Assembly: GCF_049243985.1 (NCBI RefSeq)
Contig: NC_135381.1
Coordinates: forward strand, 13,751,345 to 13,815,344
Length of the DNA stretch: 64,000 bases
DNA from: Paroedura picta
Lineage: Eukaryota > Chordata > Lepidosauria > Squamata > Gekkonidae
Reading direction: 5' to 3'
Shown: positions 29,751-41,525 of the stretch, in pieces
Position numbering within the stretch: position 1 is the first letter of the stretch
Layout: each line of letters begins with the position of its first letter
Notes under the pieces: model-generated
The model's input: only the letters and a program-made list of their open reading frames with translations
What the model was told of the DNA's origin: nothing
Database searches by the model: none
Translations under genes and position numbers: made by a program

Positions 29751-29881
29751 CAGGGGTAGTCAAACTGCGTCCCTCCAGATGTCCATGGACTACAATTCCC
29801 AGGAGCCCCCTGCCGCTGGCAGGGGACTCCTGGGAATTGTAGTCCATGGACATCTGGAGGGACGCAGTTTGACTACCCCTG
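29751..29881. mobile_element. palindromic hAT MITE with 8-bp TSD
   Basis: CAGGGGTAGTCAAACTGCGT and its complement bound a 131-bp palindrome. The duplication ATCTAGAT is at 29743-29750 and 29882-29889. Both arms contain GACTACAATTCCCAG. Confidence 0.95.
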
Positions 29882-29899
29882 ATCTAGATCTTGCAACCA

Positions 29900-31940
29900 G
29901 TAGAACAGACCAATCTGGGGACGGCTTGGAAACATAGAACGTCAGTGCTGTTTGTAGAGAGTTAATAAATCTGGCTTTAGTTAGCTGATTTTTAAACCGA
30001 TGTACACCACCCAGGGACAGCTGGCTAAGAGGAATGAGCTCCTACAAATCCAATTATAAATAAGAATGAAATAAACGTGTGTGTGATTCAATACAAACCA
30101 ACAGCACCATCCCAAGCAGGGTTGTACCCTTTGACTCCTGTTATTGGCAGGGCCAAAATGTATGCTGCAAGGACCTAACATGGGTTGCAGAAGGGACAGG
30201 GGAGAGCTTGTTTTCCCATGTCACCTTTAAAAGGGGTCGGGGGTGGAATGTAATTTTAGGAGAAAAAGACTCAGCTCAGGCAGGCTGAGGGATGGCTAGG
30301 AGGTATTCTGGCGAGGCAGCGATCTGGTAGGGACCCCAGAATAAAAGAGATGAGAGGAGAATGATATAAACAGTTTTGAGGCCCCTTTGGGAAGGGAGAG
30401 GCAGAATGCAATGTAAGTGAAGTAAATAATAGGTGTTTGGTAGGCCAGGCATGGGTGCCGTTCCTTAAAAGATAAACACTGATCTCTTTACCAGTCTGTA
30501 CTTTTAAAAGATCTTGAACTGTAAACATGTACTTTCCCTGCTCCCCTTAACTTGGCTTCATTCAGAGCCGAAGAGGGTGAACGAAAAACCAGGCACACTT
30601 GCCCGGGAAATTGACTTGTCGGCTTGTGTATGTGTGTGCGCCGTTGTGTGTTTTACTTCAGTGGTATCACCGGCTGGGGAGGCCACCGGGGAGAATATAA
30701 TACCTGCCTCTGTGAGGACTTGTTTTTCTGGAGAATTGATCTTCCACACACCTCAGAGAGGCCTGAAAATTATAAGGAAGGGTGTGGTGGGCAAAATGAG
30801 ACACCCTGGTTCAACCTGAGGGACTTTCAGAAGAATTGTTTTAAAAGTGAAGGGCTTAGAACAGAGGTAGGTCACTAAGGATTAGGGATTTGGGGTGGGT
30901 GGTGCCTCTGATGATACCAGAATGTTCAACTAGCAACAGGGAGACATAGATTGATAGAGAGGCACGCCTGCAAAAACGTTTAAACAGTCCTGTCCGTGGT
31001 AGTCCCCAAACCATTGCCCGCCTCCTACATGCTCAGCTTCCTCAGCCAGGTAGGAGACTGACAAGCTCTGCGGCCAATCGCAGCCCAGCTTGCATCCTCG
31101 GGAACGGCAGGTCTTTAATCTAACCCAGCGGGGAAATATACCTGAAGGATGCTGAATGGGGAAAGACAGAAAACCTAACAGAGTTTCCAGGGCGTTTCCT
31201 GGTTATCAGCCCTGCACGATCAGTGTCCGCAGAGCCATGAGCCTGGTGAAAAGGCCTGGGATGAAGCACACAGATTCACCTTTTGCACAAGTCTCTGAGC
31301 TACGAGCAGAACCGATGAAGCTTCATTACTTGCAGCAAGCTATAAATTACGGGCTTTTCATAGCAGTGTGGGTGGGTTTTTATGGTGCCGCTGAGCGCGG
31401 GGCTGTAATGAATCGATACATCATCGTACTACCAGCTGTTTGGGACCAACTTCTTTAAAAATCACTGAAAGGAAAGGAGCCCTGCGGGTCGGCTGGGGGA
31501 AGTCTGGACAGTTTGAGACCAGGCAGGGGGATTAATCAAACGTGCCAGGCTTTGCAGTGGAGGTGTTTGGACGGTGGGCCACGGGTCACGGAGCATTGGG
31601 TAGTTGCCTGGAGGATGCTTGCTGGGTCGTCACCCCCGGGATGGCTTCCTGCTGTTTGCTTGCATTAAGAGCCTGTGGAAAATGCATTACGGGTCTCTTC
31701 CACCCTCCCAGTTCGGCTTCTCCATAGCCGTGGTTACTGTGGTTGGCACGGAGAGGATGCTAATGGACCATCGACTCTATTCAGGAGCCATTGCCCTGGC
31801 TTCAGAGTCTCCTTGTGGTTCGGTGATTTATTTCTTAACATATTTCTACCCTGCCTCGCTCCAAAATGTCAACAGACATGACAAAACACAACCAAGAGAT
31901 AAAAACCATAGGACACACAGCACTGGTATAAATCGGCCTT
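29900..31940. other. anonymous spacer
   Basis: No exon or RNA gene recognised. Near 31825-31900 there is an L2-type tail in inverse orientation (GTGATTTATTTCTTAACATA then TCTACCCTGCCTCGC). Confidence 0.5.
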
Positions 31941-31943
31941 TCT

Positions 31944-32022
31944 GTTGAGAAACCCCCGAAACATTCTTTAGCCTTTGAGAAACCCCAGAAGTGGTGCGAT
32001 TGTGCAGAATAAGGTTGGGGGC
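31944..32022 (-). mobile_element. hAT fragment (GAGAAAGGCTG family)
   Basis: TTGAGAAACCCCCGAAACAT then GAGAAACCCCAGAAGTGGTG is the inverse of the 3' part of the element whole at 57233. Confidence 0.65.
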
Positions 32023-32597
32023 GAGCCTTAAGCAAGACAAAGTGGCACTTTCCCTCTTTTTGCCTCCTGATCTAGAGGCATCTCCAGGTTGGAAGAGCTG
32101 AGGATTCAGTGGGAAGAGGAGAGCTAGACAGCCCCCCCCCCCCAGTGAAACAGCAGACGACCACAGCAGAAATGCACGGCGGTGGGAGGGGCGGGGAGTA
32201 TGGAGCCAATGCCGAGAAAGCGATGCCAGTCCTCGAAGATGTGCCAAGGATTCTTGGAGTTTACCCTGTTTTTATTTATTCTTTTAATCTGTTTGCCATT
32301 AAAAATGCATAATTGGGGAAATTAAGGGTGGCTCATTCATTAGGCAGGAGTGGGAGGCTCCTGCCTCGAGAACATGTAAAGATGTCTTTTTTTTAAGGAA
32401 AAAAAAGGAATCTTTTACATAAACAAGACAATATTTTCCTGAGGAGCTTGTTTCCCCATTTGTTTCTGTGGAGCTCAAAGTGCAAGTGAGCCAGGGATAA
32501 AGGATACCCGGGGTTGGGGGAAGGGGGTGGAAATCTGTGATCCTGGTTGTGCCGGAGTTGTGGCCCTGGTTACCCCAGGCCAGCTCCAGAAATTACA

Positions 32598-32730
32598 CTG
32601 TTAGATTTGAGGCCAGTAGCACCTTCAAGACTAACACGATTTTCACATGTGAGATTTTGAGTATCAAAGCTCCCTTCATCAGATACGAGTAGGACTAGGG
32701 TCTTTATATCTCAGTCTGATGGTGGGAGAG
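32598..32730 (+). repeat. GTCCAGTGGCACC-family repeat
   Basis: GAGGCCAGTAGCACCTTCAA then GACTAACACGATTTTCACAT and CTTCATCAGATACGAG follow the family plan, with some divergence. Confidence 0.65.
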
Positions 32731-32752
32731 GTGTTGTAAAGAGGATCTAATA

Positions 32753-33132
32753 CAGTGGTTCTCAACCTTCCTAATGCCATGAATCTTTAATACAGTTTCT
32801 CATGTTGTGGTGACCTCCAACCATAAAATGATGCCAGGGTTCTTTCACAGAAATTAAACCGAAATTGACCAATGGCATGAAGATCCATTGTTCGTGATTG
32901 TATGTAAATTGGTTTTTTTTCTGGGGTTTCTCAGTTCAGTTCTGTCTCTTTTCCCACCATGCCAATATCGCTGTTTTTTGCTGCTCGAGACACATGAACG
33001 CTCTATCTCAATCTACTCTGCAAGGTTGTTGTGTAGATGCCCCCTCGGCCAAGCTGCTTGCGCTGCCACGACCCCTGTGAAAGGGTCATTCGACTCCCAA
33101 AGGGGTCCCAACCCCCAGGTTGAGAACCACTG
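32753..33132 (+). mobile_element. SPIN-like non-autonomous hAT with 8-bp TSD
   Basis: It starts CAGTGGTTCTCAACCTTCC and ends CCCAGGTTGAGAACCACTG. The duplication ATCTAATA is at 32745-32752 and 33133-33140. Inner blocks CAGTTTCTCATGTTGTGGTG and CCCCTGTGAAAGGGTCATTC match the SPIN/OposCharlie3 ends. The full copy is 380 bp and clearly mutated, so not very recent. Confidence 0.85.
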
Positions 33133-33139
33133 ATCTAAT

Positions 33140-33785
33140 AGCTATCCATGAAGCACTTAAGCAAATCTGTTTAGAATGCTCCTGGACTCTTGTGGAAGTC
33201 AAAAAGTCAACTTTTATCACTCGAATACCCTTTATTGGGGTGAGGCAAGCCTGTTCATAGTGTCGCTATGCCAAGCTGGGTCATAACTTTACTTTGAATT
33301 TTGTATAGCTGAAGCACTGAAGGGGCTTCTTTAAAAGATATCGACCATGAGACGATGCTTGCTAAAGTGTACGGGGACGCAGGTGGCAGGTATTCGCTAC
33401 TAGACTCACCTGCTGGAGGAGAACCATTTGGCCGTCGGTACGTAGTCACCGAAGGAATCCAGAATCTCAGTCTGGCTTCCAGAAGATCCTTGGCATGTGC
33501 GTAGGTGGGGATTCCAAGGACACGCTGTTGCTTTGGGAGAACTGATGCTGTCTTAAAGTCTAGCACAGTCTGTTTGGTTCTTCTCCCACACGCTCAGTTT
33601 GTAAGATCTGTGTGGTTACCATTTAGAATGACTAAAAAAAAAAATTACTATGAATCTTTCCTCTCAAGGAAACTAACCCGCCTCAGCAATTTCTCCTGCC
33701 GGTGGAATTGAGATGCAGAAAACAAATGAGGTACTGAAACCTGAGTACAGTATTAAGAACTTTGTTAAGTCAAAAAGCTGTAGAA
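33140..33785. other. anonymous spacer
   Basis: Nothing recognised. Confidence 0.5.
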
Positions 33786-33789
33786 AGTG

Positions 33790-34035
33790 GAGTAAAGTAT
33801 CACTCTTCTAATCTGGCGAGCCAGGTTTGATTCTGCACTCTCCCACAGGCAGCCAGCTGGGTGACCTTGGGCTCGTCACAGCACTGATAAAGCTGTTCTG
33901 ACCGAGCAGTAATATCGGGGTTCTCTCAGCCTCACAGGGTGTCTGTTGTGGGGAGAGGAAAGGGAAGGCGATAGTAAGCTGCTTTAAGACTCCTTTGGGT
34001 AGGGGAAAAGCGGCATATAAGAACCAACTCTTCTT
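33790..34035 (+). mobile_element. tRNA-derived SINE
   Basis: TCTTCTAATCTGGCGAGCCA then GGTTTGATTCTGCACTCTCC starts mid-head. The body and AAGAACCAACTCTTCTTCT end match the family at 2070. Confidence 0.85.
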
Positions 34036-34321
34036 CTATCTGGCTTAAATCACAGGTCAAGTGAATCAGCTGGGATCTCTCCCTGTTGGATCCCTGTGGA
34101 AATGATCTTTCTCTGGATATAGCTGTGGACTGATTTGTCTTTTTGCTGTGACATACTTGCCCAGTTTAAATAAAAATTAAGCACGGAAGATCGTAAATGC
34201 TACAACGAGCTGTGGAGGAAGAGGGTGGAAGGACACAGTGGGTGGACACTTCTCACTGTGGCTGATGCAGGACTGGAGGACTAGAGTCCCAGGAATGAAA
34301 GAAAGATGGTGGCAAAAATTC

Positions 34322-34431
34322 CAAAGGAAGGGAAGGAAGGGAAAGAAGGGAAAGAAGGAAGGAAGGAAGAAAGGAAGGAAGGAAGGAAGGAAGGGAAAGA
34401 AGGAAGGAAGGAAGAAAGGAAGAAAGGAAGA
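34322..34431 (+). repeat. (GAAG)n-rich microsatellite
   Basis: About 110 bases of GGAA/GAAG units with interruptions. Open frames here are low-complexity artefacts. Confidence 0.95.
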
Positions 34432-34439
34432 AACCTGCC

Positions 34440-35020
34440 TCTGGATCTCATATAACTTCCTTGCCAAGCTCTGGCAGACCAGAGCATTTTGCTTATCTGA
34501 GACTTCCAGGAAAAGCAGAAAGGGCGTGTGAAGTTCCTTATCAAGTAAAGAGAAAATTACTGCCATCCTTGTCAGGCTGGAGTAATTAGCTCGCCATGGG
34601 GAGGCAGAGGCATCACATCTTTCTTAGAAAAGAAGCAACACTTAGCTGAGTTAATTAAATTGCAGCCCAGTCTAGAAGATTGTTCACAGGTCACTCCTAC
34701 GTGTTGGTTGGCGAGAAGGGAGATGCTGGGTCTGGAGACTCTATGACAGCGATGAAAGGAGGGAAATGGCAATTTAAAGAGTAAAGATTTTTTTAAAAAA
34801 CCCTATCACTAAAATCACACTTTGGGACAGGTTCTTTGTACTGGAGGCCAGAGGAAATGATGTTTGGGCCCACTTGAAAGCATAATTATAAAATCAGGCA
34901 TCTGATCAAAGAAGGAGTCTGCAGATTGCAGGGGCAGAATTGCATTCAGAGATGGACTGAAAATTATGCCAACCCTGAAAAGTATGCCATGGTTCTGCTG
35001 GCCAAACCTGACCCCACCCA
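34440..35020. other. anonymous spacer
   Basis: No gene or repeat recognised. Confidence 0.5.
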
Positions 35021-35031
35021 AGACTCTAGAT

Positions 35032-35157
35032 CAGGGGTAGTCCAACTGCGGCCCTCCAGATGTCCGTGGACTACAATTCCCATGAGCCCCTGCTGGCAGG
35101 GGCTCATGGGGATTGTAGTCCATGGACATCTGGAGGGCCGCAGTTGGACTACCCCTG
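35032..35157. mobile_element. palindromic hAT MITE
   Basis: CAGGGGTAGTCCAACTGCGG and its complement bound 126 bp. The likely duplication is CTCTAGAT (35024-35031) against TTCTAGAT (35159-35166), imperfect by one base and one offset. The THAP11-type core here reads GACTACAATTCCCAT. Confidence 0.9.
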
Positions 35158-35670
35158 CTTCTAGATGGAGACCAAGAAGGTTCCAAGGACACACACACCC
35201 TTTTCAAGTAATTGCCGGGCTCAGGGGTTCTTCCCTCATTGACATTGAATAGTTTCACAATTTGTCAGTCTCCTGAAATTGTGTCACTGCACATGGAAAT
35301 TGTTTCTTATGGCATCCTGCAAAATTATCCCCAAACCCGTTGAACCAAGATGCGATGAGTCTTCAGTCTGGCATGTGCAGGAAAGACACTTTATAAGCTG
35401 GGATATATTCTTTCAAGACTTTTTATGATATTTTATTTAGCTGGGCAAATAGGTGGCACCCAGTGAACAGAAGGTATGAGCAGTTAACAAAAGCTGTATT
35501 ATCAGCTCTGAAGGCACCCCCCTCAGTCAGTCTGGCCGATGGCTGGAGATGGACACTGGAAACTGGGAGGGCACTGCTAATTTCTTCACAGGGCCCAAGC
35601 CAAAAAAACAAACATCCAGTGCTTAGTGGTGCAGGGGAAGAAGAGGCCCTACCTGTACTCAGGTCAATAT

Positions 35671-36203
35671 GTAGGGGTGCCAACTCCAGGTTTGAAAATG
35701 GGTAGAAATTTAGGTGTGGCATTTTGGAAGAAGAAGAATTAGTTCTTTTGTGCTGCTTTTCCCTACCCGAAGGAGCCTCAAAGCGGCTTACATTCGCCTT
35801 CCCTTTCCTCTCCCCACAACAGACACCCTGTGAGGTAGGTGAGGCTGAGAGAGCCCTGGTATTACTGAAGAAGAAGAGTTGGTTCTTATATGCCGCTTTT
35901 TTCTGCCAGGAGTCTCAAAGCGGCTTACAGTTGCCTTCCCTCTCCTCTCCCAATAACAGACAGCCTGTGCGGTGGGTGAGGCTGAGGGAGCCCTGACAGG
36001 ACTGCTCAGTGAGAACAGCACTATCAGGGCTGTGACAGGCCCAAGGTCACCCAGCCTGGCTCGCCAGATTAAAAGGGATCTCTGTGGGATATAATACCAT
36101 GGAGTCCACCTTCCAAAGCCCCATTTTCTCGAGGGGCACATTTGGAGAGGAATTGTAATTCTGGAAGACCCTCTGGGCTCCACCTGGAGGTTGGCAACCC
36201 TAA
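35671..36203 (+). repeat. TTGGCAACCCTA-family repeat split by a SINE dimer
   Basis: The left piece is 35671-35715 (GGGGTGCCAACTCCAGG). The right piece is 36073-36203 (GGAGTCCACCTTCCAAAGCC to TTGGCAACCCTA). Between them lie two minus-strand SINE units. Confidence 0.75.
35726..36072 (-). mobile_element. tRNA-SINE dimer, minus strand
   Basis: 35866-36072 is a nearly full copy reaching GCTCGCCAGATTA at its head. 35726-35865 is a headless body. On the minus strand the junction reads TTCTTCTTCAGTAATACCAG, tail joined to body. Confidence 0.8.
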
Positions 36204-36459
36204 TAACTGTCCAAGAAGCAATTGTGCACAATTGCTTCTGTTTAAACTGCCATTCTGAGAGGATGCCAAAGCCCCAACAAAAGGTTGCTACATTCATACC
36301 AAGCATATCTTATACATGTAGTTTTAAGTCGTGTGCTTCCAGTATAAGACAAATTCTGCTACCTTAAAGAAATCCTGCTTTCCTTTGATAATTTTGTTTG
36401 CCTTTAAAGCAGCTTCATAGCTGCCCAACAAGCCACAAAGCATGCTGTCCATTCTTGAC

Positions 36460-36684
36460 AGGCTTCCTCGGGAGGTGCTGAGTTCTCCCTCTTTGGAAAT
36501 TTTTTAAACAGAGGCTGGATAGCCATCTGACGGAGAGGCTGATTCTGTGAAGTTTCAAGGGGGTGGCAGGCTACAGTGGATGAGCGATTGGGATGTGAGT
36601 GTCCTGCATAGTGCAGGGGGTTGGACTAGATGACCCAGGAGGTCCCTTCCAACTCTATTATTCTATGTTTCTATGATTCTATGA
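36460..36684 (+). mobile_element. CR1 LINE 3' end
   Basis: GGCTTCCTCGGGAGGTGCTG, GGGTTGGACTAGATGACCCA and a terminal ATTCTATGTTTCTATGATTC tail. Confidence 0.88.
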
Positions 36685-36784
36685 CTTGCAGAGGCCCCAG
36701 TTCTTCACTTGGAGAACGATTTACTGAGCTAGGGGTCTGCAAGAGTAGATAAACACCTTTCCAAAGTTGCTTATCTAATTCCAA

Positions 36785-36789
<5 letters not shown>

Positions 36790-36844
<55 letters not shown>
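36790..36844. repeat. (GA)n microsatellite
   Basis: About 27 GA units with one GAAA interruption near 36815. Confidence 0.97.
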
Positions 36845-36848
<4 letters not shown>

Positions 36849-37369
36849 CTTGACCAGGTGCTTGTGCCCAAACTCTTCCAATTTGCTAGGAAGAGTTCCC
36901 TTGTGCCTATTCCTCATAAACCACCCTTCTTAATATTGACCATCTGTTTGTCTTTTTGGAGCAACTTTCATTCACAAGCGTTACTAGATGTATCATTCTT
37001 CAGGGCTGAACTCCCTTGCAGGTGTCTACAGAGCTATTCGAGATATATCTCACCTCTGAAGTCTACACATAATATCTTCTCTGCCACCCCGGTGAGGCTA
37101 ATTTTGAACTGTTGGTAACAGATAGTAGGACAATTCCTGAGCAAATCTTTAATCTGTGGCACAGACACCTTCTGGGCTTCGGAGCCTTCTGTAACGTGTA
37201 ACTGAGGTAGGAGGAAAGGGGGGCTCAGGTTGTAGTCCTGGTAGGAGAATGGGATGCCACGAGCATGTCCCCGTTTCCATCTGAGAATGGTTGAGAGGTA
37301 TGCATGTGCAGATTGGCATTTTCTTGTGAGATACTATACAGGCAACATAAGGCAATCTGTAAGCATCCC

Positions 37370-37830
37370 CTGGGGCAAGTAGCAGCTCTAGTAGGACCAT
37401 AGGAGTTAGCATAATGGCTGGCCCTAAAGAAATTTGCTTGATCTCAAACAGGGCCAGAGCTTTTTCCATCCTGGCCCTCACCTGGTGGAACAAGCTCCCA
37501 GAAGAGATCAGAGCCCTAGCAGAGCTTAAACAGTTCCGCAGGGCCTGCAAAAAGGAGCTCTTCCACCAGGCATTTGGTTGAGGTCAACCTGAATTCAATC
37601 ACCTTCCATTGGCCCCTGAGGCTCCTCCCATGAAACCCACCACCAATAGGTCCATCCCATGGGGCCGTCAGTATGTTACAGTTAAATGGATGTTCTCGCC
37701 ATGTTTGTTCCATTATTATATTGTTCTACCTTTATGACTGTATTGTTATTGTTCAATTTATCGTGTTATCTGTACTGTTTTTCTCCAGTTCCATGTAAAC
37801 TGCCCTGAGCCTCAGGAAAGGGCAGTTTAT
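37370..37830 (+). mobile_element. L2 LINE 3' end
   Basis: CTCACCTGGTGGAACAAGCT and AGGAGCTCTTCCACCAGGCA encode the L2 ORF2 end. The 3' UTR ends AACTGCCCTGAGCCTCAGG then GGGCAGTTTATT, followed directly by a GAAT array. Confidence 0.85.
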
Positions 37831-37900
37831 TGAATGAATGAATGAATGAATGAATGAATGAATGAATGAATGAATGAATGAATGAATGAATGAATGAATA
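37831..37900 (+). repeat. (TGAA)n array on an L2 tail
   Basis: About 17 perfect TGAA units extend the 3' tail of the L2 copy at 37370-37830. Confidence 0.97.
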
Positions 37901-38918
37901 GGAGGGAATTTCCCCCCTCATCCCTGTACCACAAGCCACCTTCCTTCCCTCTTCCGTGGTTGCTGCTTAGCAGTAGAAACTCTACCCGATATCTGTTCGC
38001 AGATCTTCCAGTGTCTTCTGTGCTTCAGCCCTGAAACACTCATACAAAAGAGGAACCTTGAAATAGACCAGCCCGTGTCCAACTGCCTATCACAGTGACA
38101 GGCATCTTGCTCATGCAGATTAGAAACAGTAGGGTTATTCCCCTCCCCATTTAAAATTGTTAATAACGCACAGCAGGTTGGATTGTTTAATAAAAATAGG
38201 GGGCGAAGGAGGGGAGGGGGAAACACACACCAGCCCGAGCTTTGTATTTAGAAATAAGCGTATGATTTATTCCTTTTATTAGAAATGATAGTGAGCAATT
38301 CCCTCGGCCGACTGCAACAGTAGAACATATTTCCTCTGTCAGGAACATTTTAAGCAGAACCAAGATTTTAAAAATAAATCAAACCCAGCCCCCCCCCCCA
38401 AAAAAAAACCCAAAACCAAACACAAAAACCCTCGCCAGCTTACATGTTCAATTAATCTTGGGGATGTACACATTATTTTAAACATCTCGGTAATTGCTTC
38501 AGCTGGGTTTCTGTCATCATAGCTTAGGCACTCTGTCCTCCAATTTAAAGACAACGGGATGGTGGAGGGGGAAGAAATGGCAGGGATGTTTGGAGACCGG
38601 CAAGAATGATGAAAAGGTACCCAGTCTGGGAGCCCACGGTGCTTTTTATCCCGGACGCCAACTTCAGTATTCTCAGGGTGGTTGTGGGAGCACTTTTTCT
38701 TCCAGAACGTGGACCAGGCTGCAGCTTTGGCCTCACAAACCCACATCTTCATGTGAGAACTCACGATTCCCAATAAGCTGAAAGCTGAAGAGGTTCACAG
38801 TGATGGGGCACTCAGGCAATACCTACTCATTCTGTACAAAAATCTGAAAGTGGGTGATGGAGAAGGGGTCAGCTGTCTCTGCTTCCTGTGACTTAAAGCT
38901 TCTTCCTTTCATTTACCG

Positions 38919-38990
38919 CAGGGGTAGTCAACCTGTGGTCCTCCAGATGTTCATGGACTACAATTCCCATGAGCCCCTGCCAACATTTGC
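38919..38990 (+). mobile_element. hAT MITE, single arm
   Basis: CAGGGGTAGTCAACCTGTGG then CCAGATGTTCATGGACTAC and AATTCCCATGAGCCCCTGCC, with no second arm. It belongs to the ACCTGTGG subfamily, like 41317 and 58629. Confidence 0.85.
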
Positions 38991-39217
38991 TCAAGATTTG
39001 ATCAAGTTCCCAGAAGCCTGATGCAATACGTTCGAGATCCTCCCTCATCCTTACAGCTTCAGGTTGGCCAACCAGAGGCTAGGGATAGTTGGGGGACTTG
39101 GCCAGACAGACACGGGTACCGATCCTACCCACCCCCACTTACAAACACACAGTCTAACAAATCCAATTTGCATGTAAAAACAGATTTTTCACACATGGAT
39201 CCCAGATGGAAGGTGTA

Positions 39218-39330
39218 CAATAAAATCAGAGTCCAGCAGTGGCACCTTTAAGACCAACAAAGATTTATTCAAGGCGTGAGCTTTCGAGTGCAAGCACTCT
39301 TCCTCAGACTATGAACTGGCCATCATGACC
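39218..39330 (+). repeat. GTCCAGTGGCACC-family repeat
   Basis: AATAAAATCAGAGTCCAGCA, GGCACCTTTAAGACCAACAA, GCGTGAGCTTTCGAGTGC and CTCTTCCTCAGACTATGAAC. This is the least altered copy in the window. Confidence 0.8.
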
Positions 39331-41216
39331 GTGGGAATAAGCAGAGGCAAAGACAGCATCTAGCAAGCTCTGCACTTATCCCAAGAGAGATGGTGTCTTA
39401 AGGAAGGAGCTTTGGCTTTTGAAAGTTTATTCCCTGAAAGTCTCGGTGGCCTCCAAGGTGTACAGGACTCGAGTCTAACCTGAAAGCGAAGGTCAGTTGA
39501 CACTACCCAACTAGGATCTCTTTATTTACGTGAGAGCATTGCTTTCCGTTTCATCTGCCCTTCTGAAGATTGGGTCCATTGGGTCAATGGGTCATCTTTT
39601 CCCCATTTGTAAAAATCAGGCCCAATTGAGAAAGTTCATGTCAGTCTATATCAAGGACGGCTGACTTGTGAATAGTTGATTGGCTGTAAATCTAGAGTGT
39701 TGTGTACCCATACAAGGTGCCCCGCAGGATTTTGCCAATTTTATATGCTCTAGGACCCAATCTAGAAACATGTACTCAACTTCAGAGTTCTCCTGTAGCA
39801 CCAGAATTGGATGGGCAGAAGCCCTCCATATCAACAAGTTCTGGGGTGCGTGGGGAGGGTTCCTTACACAAAATAAGCATCTGGGTCATTCAGGTGCCAA
39901 CTTTCCCCCTCTCTGTCTCAAGACTCCTGCAACACTTATTTATCACTCAGCAGAGAAGACCCAGGTCCCCTTCTCCAACACCTGTCCAAGATGCACAAGG
40001 ATGCAGAAAATCTAAATATTGCCTTACCACCCCTCACCACACTCTCAAGGCTGAAAAGCAGCACAGTAAATTATAAAGACAACCATTTCCTCTTTAATGA
40101 TGACAACTCCCTCCCCAACATACACCAGGCTGCATTCCGCCAATTGCTGGGTGCAAATTTTGCCTCCCTTCCCTGCAGCTGGGTTTTTGCACAGCCAGTA
40201 TAAGCGCAGAACCTGATTTGGGCATTCGGATCACTGCTCCTGTTGGATCTGAACATTGGTGTTGACTTTATTTTTTTTAATTTTGAAAAAAGCTGACATG
40301 AGGAGCCCCAAACAGACCTTGTGATTTAAGTTTCAATGCAGATGTTCTCAACCACTGAACAGAGGCCACCTGGAGAAAGGATATTGGTAAATGCCAGCTG
40401 TCGCCATGTGGGGGCATATTTGCCTCCGGAAACTGGTGATGGAGGTTGCTCCTGGGATTGCTACTCTGAAAAGGAACAGGGGAAGAAGGCCCAAAACAGA
40501 ATTCAGACCAGCATTCCCCCTCCCACCGCGACCAGCTACAGAAAGGGCTGTGGGGTGAAGTCCACACCATGTCCCAAGACCCAGCCCCTTGCTTTTATGT
40601 GGGGGAGAGACACTGCTTCACACATGCATAACCTACCCTAGAACCTGCAGGTACAGTGACTTTACAATACACAACAATACAAATGTCATATAGATATAGA
40701 TATATATATAATGGCTGAAATTTCAAAGTGCTTCAAGTACATTCAGTAATCAGTTCTAAGTTCGTTCACACATTCGGAATGATAACCGAACGTAGGAACG
40801 GACTCTGCTGAAAAGAACTGGGGATTCAGGTGACACCGAATTTCTGACCACTGCGTTGTCGATATCTGGGACTTGCCGTTCATACGTGCAAGTAACCAGT
40901 TGATGCTTGCAGTTATCAAGTGATACCCATACATGCCTGCGACACCACCCAGAGGGGGCTTGGTTGTATGAATGGGTTTTCGCAGATATAGACAGCAGCA
41001 CAGACTGAAAGAGAACTTTCTTAATGCCTGAAGTACAATGCTTTTCAGGGTGGCTAGTTCAGCTGCTGCTCATCGAAGGGAGATAACTCAGGTGCGTCCC
41101 CTAATTTCTGCATGTTTCCTTGTTGTCTGCGTATTGATTCGCAGTTGAACGTGTGAACAGATCGAATTGAAAATCATTGCCTCTGAAGCAATGTGAGTGT
41201 TCAGTCTGGTAGTAGC

Positions 41217-41525
41217 CAGGATTGCCAGCTCTGGACTGGGAAATACCTGGAGGGCCAGGTTTGCACAGGGGAGGGCCTTCGGCAGTAAACAATGTTGTAG
41301 AATCCATCCCCTAAAGCAGGGGTAGTCAACCTGTGGTCCTCCAGATGTTCATGGACTACAATTCCCATGAGTCCCTGCCAGCGTTTGCTGGCAGGGGCTC
41401 ATGGGAATTGTCGTCCATGAACATCTGGAGGACCACAGGTTGACTACCCCTGCCCTAAAGCAATAAAGATCTATTGTAATTCCGAGAGATCTTCAGTTTC
41501 CAGTTGGAGGCTGGTAAGCCTAGAG
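41217..41525 (+). repeat. TTGGCAACCCTA-family repeat split by a hAT MITE
   Basis: The left piece is 41217-41308 (GATTGCCAGCTCTGGACTGG). The right piece is 41461-41525 (GTAATTCCGAGAGATCTTCA to GGCTGGTAAGCCTAG). The MITE at 41317-41452 and its duplicated target lie between. Confidence 0.7.
41317..41452. mobile_element. palindromic hAT MITE with 8-bp TSD
   Basis: A 136-bp palindrome with CAGGGGTAGTCAACCTGTGG ends. The duplication CCCTAAAG is at 41309-41316 and 41453-41460. Confidence 0.95.

Noticed and set aside
34238-34531. Lysine-rich open frame
   Set aside because: It is produced by the (GAAG)n microsatellite.
36671-36871. Serine/leucine-repeat and Arg-Glu-repeat open frames
   Set aside because: They are translations of the (GA)n microsatellite.
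37831-37900. CRISPR-like regular array
   Set aside because: It is a perfect tetranucleotide microsatellite with no spacers, in a vertebrate genome.
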